DNA of 5,376 bases from Gammaproteobacteria bacterium (GTDB lineage Bacteria; Pseudomonadota; Gammaproteobacteria; Steroidobacterales; Steroidobacteraceae). Made by a program: the position numbers and the translations under genes. Under the pieces are notes generated by a model. The model searched no databases. It was not told where the DNA came from and saw nothing but the letters and a program-made list of their open reading frames with translations. Shown piece after piece: positions 1-5,376 of this stretch (its first letter is position 1; each line of letters opens with the position of its first letter). The stretch lies in contig JASHVF010000374.1 of the NCBI GenBank assembly GCA_030039615.1, positions 1-5,376 on the forward strand, read 5' to 3'.

Positions 1-22
1 AGCAGACATCAGCTGCGTTTCC

Positions 23-50
23 GCCGGCAAGAGGCGTGACTCTTGCCGGC
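23..50 (+). promoter_or_regulatory. Perfect hairpin upstream of dnaJ
   Basis: Two 11-base arms (23-33, GCCGGCAAGAG, and 40-50, CTCTTGCCGGC) are exactly complementary and enclose a 6-base loop, GCGTGA. The stem is GC-rich, so the RNA hairpin should be stable. No U-rich tract follows on the + strand (TGCGTCGG comes next), and none is present for the other strand, so it does not look like a complete intrinsic terminator. In related bacteria dnaK lies just upstream of dnaJ, so a plausible inference is an intergenic hairpin that protects the dnaK message end or lowers dnaJ expression relative to dnaK. The hairpin is seen; its role is inferred. Confidence 0.6.
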
Positions 51-56
51 TGCGTC

Positions 57-92
57 GGAGGCCGAGTAGTGCGTTCGATAACAAACTAGATG
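57..92 (+). promoter_or_regulatory. dnaJ translation start region with a possible 6-codon minicistron
   Basis: The dnaJ ATG at 90 has no Shine-Dalgarno sequence at normal distance; the bases 71-89 are not purine-rich. The only good match, GGAGG at 57-61, lies 28 nt upstream. That GGAGG is 7 nt from a GTG at 69-71, which opens a six-codon frame (predicted peptide MRSITN) ending at TAG 87-89, directly abutting the dnaJ ATG. This could allow translation of dnaJ by re-initiation. The geometry is seen in the sequence, but such a short frame can easily arise by chance. Confidence 0.3.
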
Positions 93-1226
93 TCCAAGCG
101 CGATTACTACAAGGTGCTCGACGTACCGCGCACCGCCACCGAAGCGCAGATCAAGCAGGCGTACCGGCGCCTGGCGATGAAATATCACCCGGACCGCAAC
201 CCCAACGACGGGGAGGCGGAGGAGCGCTTCAAGGAGGCCAAGGAGGCCTGCGAGGTGCTCACCGACGCGCAGAAGCGGGCGGTCTACGACCAGCACGGCC
301 ACGCCGGCGTCGAGGCGGCGGGGCGCGGCCGCGGCGGTTTCGGCGCGGGCGATGCCTTCAGCGACATCTTCGGCGACGTGTTCGGCGACATCTTCGGCGC
401 GCGCCGCGGTGGGCGCTCGCAGGTATTTCGCGGCGCCGACCTGCGCTGCGAGCTGGAGCTCGATCTTCATGAGGCGGTGTTCGGCACGACCGCCGAGATC
501 GAGGTGCCGAAGCTCACCGAGTGCGAGACCTGCCACGGCTCGGGCGCGGCGAAGGGCAGCACGCCCTCGACCTGCGAGAGCTGCGGCGGCGCCGGCCAGG
601 TGCGCATCTCCCAGGGTTTCTTTCAGCTGCAGCAGACCTGTCCGCGCTGCCGCGGCACCGGCACGGTGATCCGCAACCCCTGCGACACCTGCCTGGGCCA
701 GGGGCGCGTGCGCAGAACGCGCAAGCTCTCGGTGAAGGTGCCTGCCGGTGTCGATACCGAGGACCGCGTGCGTCTCGCCGGCGAGGGTGAGGCGGGCCGC
801 AACGGCGGGCCGCCGGGGGACCTGTATGTGGAGATTCACGTGCGCGAGCACGCGATCTTCGAGCGCGACGGGGAGCATCTCTCCTGCGAGGTACCGGTGA
901 GCTTTGCGACCGCAGCCCTCGGCGGCTCGGTCGCGGTGCCGACGCTCGATGGCGACGTGGTGCTGAAGATCCCGGCGGAGACGCAGTCGGGACGCGTCTT
1001 TCGGCTGCGCGACAAGGGCGTCAAGCCGGTGCGCGGCGGCGCGCGCGGCGATCTGTTCTGCCGCGTGGTGGTCGAGACGCCGGTGCATCTTTCCGGCGAG
1101 CAGAAGGAGCTGATTCGCACGCTCGAGGAGTCCTTGAAGACGCACCCCGGCAGGCACGCGCCGCGCGAGAAGGGCTTTCTCGAGGGCGTGAAGCGCTTCT
1201 TCAGCTCCGATCACGGCAAGGCGTAG
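90..1226 (+). CDS. dnaJ: Chaperone protein DnaJ (class A Hsp40)
   Basis: This 378-residue protein is the co-chaperone that delivers unfolded clients to DnaK in the cytoplasm and stimulates its ATPase. The order is complete for a class A protein. The J-domain covers about residues 4-72, with the HPD triad at 33-35 that contacts DnaK. A Gly/Phe-rich linker runs about 78-107 and includes the DIFGDVFGDIFG motif. Four zinc-binding CxxCxGxG repeats have cysteine pairs at 145/148, 162/165, 184/187 and 198/201. The C-terminal client-binding and dimerisation domains follow, ending in the typical VKRFF tail. Length matches the family (E. coli about 376). The ATG at 90 is the only sensible start, because TAG sits immediately upstream in frame and the next in-frame ATG is Met30, inside the J-domain. 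It is probably transcribed with upstream dnaK (outside the window) and with dapB. Cys54 and Cys120 are extra cysteines compared with E. coli from memory. The identification is very secure. Confidence 0.98.
   Translation: MSKRDYYKVLDVPRTATEAQIKQAYRRLAMKYHPDRNPNDGEAEERFKEAKEACEVLTDAQKRAVYDQHGHAGVEAAGRGRGGFGAGDAFSDIFGDVFGDIFGARRGGRSQVFRGADLRCELELDLHEAVFGTTAEIEVPKLTECETCHGSGAAKGSTPSTCESCGGAGQVRISQGFFQLQQTCPRCRGTGTVIRNPCDTCLGQGRVRRTRKLSVKVPAGVDTEDRVRLAGEGEAGRNGGPPGDLYVEIHVREHAIFERDGEHLSCEVPVSFATAALGGSVAVPTLDGDVVLKIPAETQSGRVFRLRDKGVKPVRGGARGDLFCRVVVETPVHLSGEQKELIRTLEESLKTHPGRHAPREKGFLEGVKRFFSSDHGKA
361..399 (+). repeat. Short direct repeat inside the dnaJ Gly/Phe region
   Basis: A 15-base unit, GCGACATCTTCGGCG, occurs at 361-375 and again at 385-399, 24 bases apart, with a similar degenerate copy (GCGACGTGTTCGGCG) in between at 373-387. 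It encodes the DIFGDVFGDIFG segment at residues 92-103. This motif is conserved in DnaJ proteins, so the repeat reflects protein structure rather than a mobile or regulatory element. It could permit in-frame 12- or 24-base slippage. Confidence 0.8.
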
Positions 1227-1230
1227 GGAG
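1225..1230 (+). promoter_or_regulatory. dapB ribosome binding site overlapping the dnaJ stop
   Basis: AGGGAG at 1225-1230 lies 9 nt before the dapB ATG at 1240 and shares its first two bases with the dnaJ TAG stop codon. It is a good Shine-Dalgarno match and supports the chosen dapB start. A ribosome terminating on dnaJ would be placed on this site, so the two genes are probably translationally linked as well as co-transcribed. Confidence 0.75.
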
Positions 1231-1239
1231 ACCTCCGGC

Positions 1240-2073
1240 ATGGCCACCGACGCACCCGCGCCGCCGCTCACCCGCGTCGCCCTCGTCGGCGTGACCGGCC
1301 GGATGGGCCAGGCACTGCTGCGCGCCGCGCCGGGCTTTCCGCAGATCATCATTACCGGCGCGGTTGCGTCGGCTGCGAGTCTGGCTCTCGGCCGCGACGC
1401 CGCAGTGGTCGCGGGACTGCCCGCCTCGAATCTCAGCGTCAGCGCCGACCTGCCTGAGGCGCTCCGCCAGGCGGACATCGCCATCGACTTCAGCAACGCC
1501 GCGGCAACGGCGGCGACGCTCGCGGCGTGCCAGGCGGCGGGTAAGCCGCTGCTGATCGGCACCACCGGACTCGACCCCGCGCTCGAGCCGGCGCTCGCCG
1601 CGGCGGCGCGCGAGATCGCAGTGCTGCTCGCCCCCAACACCAGCATCGCGGTGGCGCTCCTCACCGAGCTCGTGCGCGAGAGCGCGCGGCGGCTGCCGGC
1701 GGCCTTCGACATCGACGTCATCGAGCTGCACCACCGCGGCAAGCAGGATGCCCCATCGGGTACCGCGCTGACACTCGGACGGGCCGCAGCCTCCGCCCGG
1801 GACGTGCCGCTGCCCGCAAGCGGCGCGACCCAGGCGCCCGTGGGGCCGCGCCCCGAGGGGCAGATCGGCATGGTGAGCCTGCGCGCCGGGGACCTGGTGG
1901 GCGAGCACACGGTGCTGTTCTCCGGCCCCGGGGAGCAGCTCGCCCTTACGCACCGCGCCAACGACCGGGCGATCTTTGCGCGCGGGGCCCTGACGGCCGC
2001 GCTCTGGCTCGTGGCTCAGCCACCCGGGCGTTACACGATGCGCCATCTTATTGGTTATAAAACATCACCTTAA
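1240..2073 (+). CDS. dapB: 4-hydroxy-tetrahydrodipicolinate reductase
   Basis: This 277-residue cytoplasmic enzyme reduces the product of DapA with NAD(P)H to tetrahydrodipicolinate, in the diaminopimelate and lysine pathway. The N-terminal Rossmann domain has the nucleotide-binding GVTGRMG at residues 17-23 and IDFS at 82-85. IGTTG lies at 106-110 and APN at 131-133. The catalytic signature HHRGK is at 164-168, with His164 and Lys168 matching the E. coli acid/base pair His159/Lys163, followed by DAPSGTA at 170-176, which binds the substrate carboxylates. The VGEHT segment at 220-224 and the GALTAALWL segment at 249-257 are also typical. Length is normal (E. coli 273). At the end of the second beta strand the usual Glu-Arg that contacts the cofactor adenosine appears to be Ser44-Ala45, so cofactor preference may differ. 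The ATG at 1240 has a good ribosome site and the extra N-terminal residues before the first strand are common. Function is very secure; cofactor preference is not determined. Confidence 0.97.
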   Translation: MATDAPAPPLTRVALVGVTGRMGQALLRAAPGFPQIIITGAVASAASLALGRDAAVVAGLPASNLSVSADLPEALRQADIAIDFSNAAATAATLAACQAAGKPLLIGTTGLDPALEPALAAAAREIAVLLAPNTSIAVALLTELVRESARRLPAAFDIDVIELHHRGKQDAPSGTALTLGRAAASARDVPLPASGATQAPVGPRPEGQIGMVSLRAGDLVGEHTVLFSGPGEQLALTHRANDRAIFARGALTAALWLVAQPPGRYTMRHLIGYKTSP

Positions 2074-2120
2074 GAATCTATTCACGAGTTGGCTTGAGCT
2101 TCGCAGAGGCCTCCGGCCAG

Positions 2121-2131
2121 GGGAATTTCCC
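2121..2131. promoter_or_regulatory. 11-bp palindrome next to the candidate carA promoter
   Basis: GGGAATTTCCC is an inverted repeat with 5-base arms (GGGAA and TTCCC) around a central T. It ends 1 bp before the candidate -35 box at 2133. Its position would suit a regulator binding site for carA, but it does not match the ArgR or PurR operator patterns that I can recall, and palindromes this short are frequent by chance. No regulator is proposed. Confidence 0.25.
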
Positions 2132-2132
2132 G

Positions 2133-2162
2133 TGGACACGTGCGGGCGCAAACCCGTAAAAT
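2133..2162 (+). promoter_or_regulatory. Candidate sigma-70 promoter for carAB
   Basis: A -35 hexamer TGGACA (2133-2138; 5 of 6 matches to TTGACA) and a -10 hexamer TAAAAT (2157-2162; 5 of 6 matches to TATAAT) are separated by 18 bp, within the accepted range. Transcription would begin near 2168-2170, giving a leader of about 93 nt before the carA start. The stretch around the -10 is the AT-rich part of an otherwise GC-rich spacer. dapB has no convincing intrinsic terminator, so readthrough from upstream may also reach carA. Confidence 0.5.
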
Positions 2163-2168
2163 TTCTGC

Positions 2169-2188
2169 CTAATCCGTGTACGGGTTAG
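2169..2188 (+). promoter_or_regulatory. 5' leader hairpin of the carA transcript
   Basis: CTAATCCG (2169-2176) pairs with CGGGTTAG (2181-2188) in eight pairs, one a U-G wobble (2173 with 2184), closing a four-base loop UGUA. It begins almost exactly where transcription from the candidate promoter should start, so it may stabilise the 5' end or act as a pause hairpin before the larger hairpin that starts 8 nt later. The structure is seen, the role is inferred. Confidence 0.45.
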
Positions 2189-2191
2189 TCC

Positions 2192-2266
2192 ATGCAAGGC
2201 GGGAGGATGTTCGATGAGAACTCCTCCCGCTTTGTATATGTGCGTCAAGGGGAAGTGAACCGGTGA
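2192..2266 (+). CDS. Alternative 24-codon leader frame overlapping the carA start
   Basis: A second small frame opens at ATG 2192, passes through the whole hairpin, and stops at TGA 2264-2266, which overlaps the carA GTG (2263-2265) as GTGA. That four-base stop/start overlap is a common form of translational coupling. Four of its 24 codons specify arginine (5, 13, 18 and 24), of interest because carAB supplies arginine synthesis. There is no good ribosome site before ATG 2192, and it overlaps the better-supported 14-codon frame, so it is the weaker candidate of the two. Confidence 0.2.
   Translation: MQGGRMFDENSSRFVYVRQGEVNR
2196..2239 (+). terminator. Terminator-like attenuator hairpin in the carA leader
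   Basis: Nine perfect pairs join GCGGGAGGA (2199-2207) to TCCTCCCGC (2222-2230). They are extended at the base by one G-U and two A-U pairs (2196-2198 with 2231-2233). After a one-base bulge at 2208, four more pairs follow (GTTC 2209-2212 with GAAC 2218-2221) around a five-base loop, GATGA. The downstream sequence TTTGTATAT supplies a short, imperfect U-rich tract, so this resembles an intrinsic terminator of moderate strength. It lies between the candidate promoter and carA, which is the position of an attenuator. The 5' arm contains GGGAGG, the ribosome site of a small leader ORF starting at 2214, so ribosome binding and hairpin formation compete. The tract after the stem is weaker than in a textbook terminator; it may instead act only on translation. 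Confidence 0.6.
2214..2258 (+). CDS. Candidate 14-residue carA leader peptide
   Basis: The frame runs from ATG 2214 to TGA 2256-2258 and encodes MRTPPALYMCVKGK. A perfect Shine-Dalgarno GGGAGG at 2201-2206 lies 7 nt before the ATG, clearly better than the sites of dnaJ and carB in this window. The stop is 4 nt before the carA GTG, so a terminating ribosome could re-initiate there. Its ribosome site is in the 5' arm of the leader hairpin and its start codon is in the loop, while codons 4 to 6 cover the 3' arm. A ribosome on the start codon would therefore cover the whole hairpin. Codon 2 is AGA, a rare arginine codon in GC-rich genomes. I do not recognise the peptide. It could be a fortuitous frame; conservation has not been tested. 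Confidence 0.4.
   Translation: MRTPPALYMCVKGK
2247..2252 (+). promoter_or_regulatory. carA ribosome binding site
   Basis: AAGGGG at 2247-2252 lies 10 nt before the carA GTG at 2263. It is an acceptable but not strong Shine-Dalgarno site at slightly long spacing. It supports GTG 2263 as the start; the carA frame is closed upstream by TGA at 2215-2217 with no other ATG, GTG or TTG between. Confidence 0.6.
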
Positions 2267-3450
2267 GCGTACCTGCGGTGCTCGCACTGGCCGACGGAAC
2301 GATCTTCCGCGGACAGTCGATCGGAGCCAAAGGCAACACCACGGGCGAAGTCGTTTTCAACACCGCCCTCACCGGCTATCAGGAGATTCTCACCGACCCC
2401 TCCTATGCGCGTCAGATCGTGACGCTCACCTGTCCCCACATCGGCAACACCGGCACGACACCCGAGGACCTCGAGGCGTCCCAGATCTATCCCGCCGGGC
2501 TCGTCATCCGCGACCTGTCGCTGGTGGCGAGCAACTGGCGCTCGAACGAATCGCTCGGTGAGTTCCTCGAGCGGGGCCGGCTGGTGGCGATCGCCGGCGT
2601 CGACACCCGCAAGCTCACGCGCATGTTGCGCGAGTCGGGCGCGCAGGCCGGCTGCATCATGACCGGCGACAAGGCGGACGAGGCCGCTGCGGTGAAAGCG
2701 GCACGCAAGTTCCCCGGCTTGAAGGGCATGGATCTCGCCAAGGTGGTGAGCGTCAAGCGCCCCTACCAGTGGAACGACGGCACCGTGTGGCCCGACCCGG
2801 CGCGCGCGCCGATCCGCTCCTCGCAGCGCCTGCACGTGGTGGCCTACGACTTCGGCATCAAGCGCAACATCCTCCGGCTGCTGGCCGACTTCGGCTGCCG
2901 CATGACGGTCGTGCCGGCGCGAACCCCGGCCGAGGAGGTGCTGGCGCTCGAGCCCGACGGCGTGTTCCTCTCCAACGGTCCCGGCGACCCCGAGCCCTGC
3001 AACTACGCCATCAACGCGACGCGCAAGTTCCTCGAGACCGACATCCCGGTGTTCGGCATCTGTCTCGGCCACCAGATCCTCGGGTTGGCGGCGGGCGCCA
3101 GGACCGTGAAGATGAAATTCGGTCACCACGGCGCCAATCATCCGGTGCAGGACCTCGAGTCCGGCCGCGTGTTCATCACCAGCCAGAATCACGGCTTCGC
3201 GGTCGATGAGTCGACGCTGCCGGAGGGTGTCAAGGCGACGCATCGCTCGCTGTTCGACGGCTCGCTCCAGGGCCTCACCTTCACCGACCGGCCGGCGTTC
3301 GGCTTCCAGGGCCACCCGGAGGCGAGTCCCGGGCCGCACGACATGCGCGCGCTCTTCGAGCGCTTCAATCACCTCATGCTGCGGCGGCTGCAGGCGCAAC
3401 TGAAGCTCGCCGAGGACACCCTGCGCCGCCAGCAGGCCGGCGGGCGCTGA
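2263..3450 (+). CDS. carA: Carbamoyl-phosphate synthase small (glutaminase) subunit
   Basis: This 395-residue subunit hydrolyses glutamine and passes ammonia through an internal tunnel to CarB; the complex makes carbamoyl phosphate for arginine and pyrimidine synthesis. The N-terminal CarA-specific domain (about 1-150) includes GEVVFNT at 28-34, TGYQEILTDPSY at 37-48 and IDTRKLTR-like VDTRKLTR at 113-120. The class I glutamine amidotransferase domain begins near 190. It has the oxyanion segment SNGPGDP at 237-243, the nucleophile Cys267 in GICLGHQ at 265-271, QNHGFAV at 308-314, and the catalytic His351 and Glu353 in GHPEASPGP. All triad residues are present, so it should be active. The C-terminal tail is about a dozen residues longer than in E. 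coli (382 residues in total) and rich in Gln, Arg and Leu. It starts with GTG, has a weak ribosome site, and follows a leader region with an attenuator-like hairpin. carB starts 1 nt after its stop. Identification is very secure. Confidence 0.98.
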   Translation: MSVPAVLALADGTIFRGQSIGAKGNTTGEVVFNTALTGYQEILTDPSYARQIVTLTCPHIGNTGTTPEDLEASQIYPAGLVIRDLSLVASNWRSNESLGEFLERGRLVAIAGVDTRKLTRMLRESGAQAGCIMTGDKADEAAAVKAARKFPGLKGMDLAKVVSVKRPYQWNDGTVWPDPARAPIRSSQRLHVVAYDFGIKRNILRLLADFGCRMTVVPARTPAEEVLALEPDGVFLSNGPGDPEPCNYAINATRKFLETDIPVFGICLGHQILGLAAGARTVKMKFGHHGANHPVQDLESGRVFITSQNHGFAVDESTLPEGVKATHRSLFDGSLQGLTFTDRPAFGFQGHPEASPGPHDMRALFERFNHLMLRRLQAQLKLAEDTLRRQQAGGR

Positions 3451-3451
3451 C

Positions 3452-5376
<1,925 letters not shown>

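Noticed and set aside
1..39. Possible 3' end of dnaK, open from the window edge to TGA at 37-39
   Set aside because: The encoded tail is basic (ending RFRRQEA), unlike the acidic C-terminus of DnaK, and the stop lies inside the hairpin loop. dnaK more likely ends upstream of the window.
9..1961. A 650-codon open frame on the minus strand across dnaJ and dapB
   Set aside because: It lies antisense to two unmistakable genes, has low-complexity Ala/Arg/Leu/His-rich composition, and no family resemblance. Long antisense frames are expected in GC-rich coding DNA.
2055..2061. TATAAA-like sequence at the end of dapB as a second carA promoter
   Set aside because: No acceptable -35 hexamer occurs at 16-19 bp upstream; the best partial match is 20 bp away.
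2074..2083. GAATCTATTC as an ArgR operator half of carA
   Set aside because: The inverted GAAT/ATTC arms are separated by 2 bases, whereas the ArgR box has 4 between them. It also lies at the dapB stop, about 50 bp upstream of the candidate -35 box.
2106..2118. GAGGCCTC palindrome and GGCC-TCC-GGCC mini-stem as a dapB terminator
   Set aside because: The stem is only four pairs and is followed by AGGGGAA, not a U tract. No convincing terminator for dapB was found.
2769..3209. Plus-strand alternative-frame ORF of 146 codons within carA
   Set aside because: It overlaps the catalytic domain of carA in another frame and is Arg/Ala/Gly-rich with no ribosome site, as expected for a shadow frame.

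Overview
This window looks like chromosomal DNA from a GC-rich gammaproteobacterium. By eye about two thirds of the bases are G or C, and codon third positions are strongly G/C. The gene order is dnaJ, dapB, carA, carB, all on the + strand, which is a well-known core arrangement in many gammaproteobacteria (usually with dnaK just upstream of dnaJ). All four proteins align well, from memory, with their E. coli counterparts. I cannot place the organism below class level. I see no mobile elements, CRISPR arrays, tRNA or rRNA genes, or signs of horizontal transfer.

Layout. Positions 1-89 are non-coding leader before dnaJ and contain a perfect 11-bp hairpin. dnaJ (90-1226) encodes a complete class A Hsp40. 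dapB (1240-2073) follows after 13 nt, with its Shine-Dalgarno sequence overlapping the dnaJ stop codon, so the two are probably co-transcribed. A 189-bp intergenic region (2074-2262) is the most information-rich non-coding part. It carries a candidate sigma-70 promoter, a short 5' leader hairpin, a strong GC-rich terminator-like hairpin whose 5' arm contains a perfect Shine-Dalgarno sequence, and two overlapping small open frames that both end at the carA start codon. carA (2263-3450) encodes the glutaminase subunit of carbamoyl-phosphate synthetase. carB (from 3452, cut by the window end) encodes the first 641 residues of the synthetase subunit and begins 1 nt after the carA stop.

How the genes work together. 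CarA releases ammonia from glutamine and CarB uses it, with bicarbonate and two ATP, to make carbamoyl phosphate for arginine and pyrimidine synthesis. DapB makes tetrahydrodipicolinate for lysine and the diaminopimelate of peptidoglycan. DnaJ is the co-chaperone of DnaK. The genes share a neighbourhood rather than one pathway.

The best candidate for something under-described is the carA leader. The hairpin at 2196-2233 and a ribosome starting on a 14-codon leader ORF at 2214 would occupy the same RNA, so terminator formation and ribosome loading look mutually exclusive, and the leader ORF stops 4 nt before carA. This is an inference from sequence and needs comparative and experimental support. 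The rest of the window is ordinary, well-conserved housekeeping sequence.
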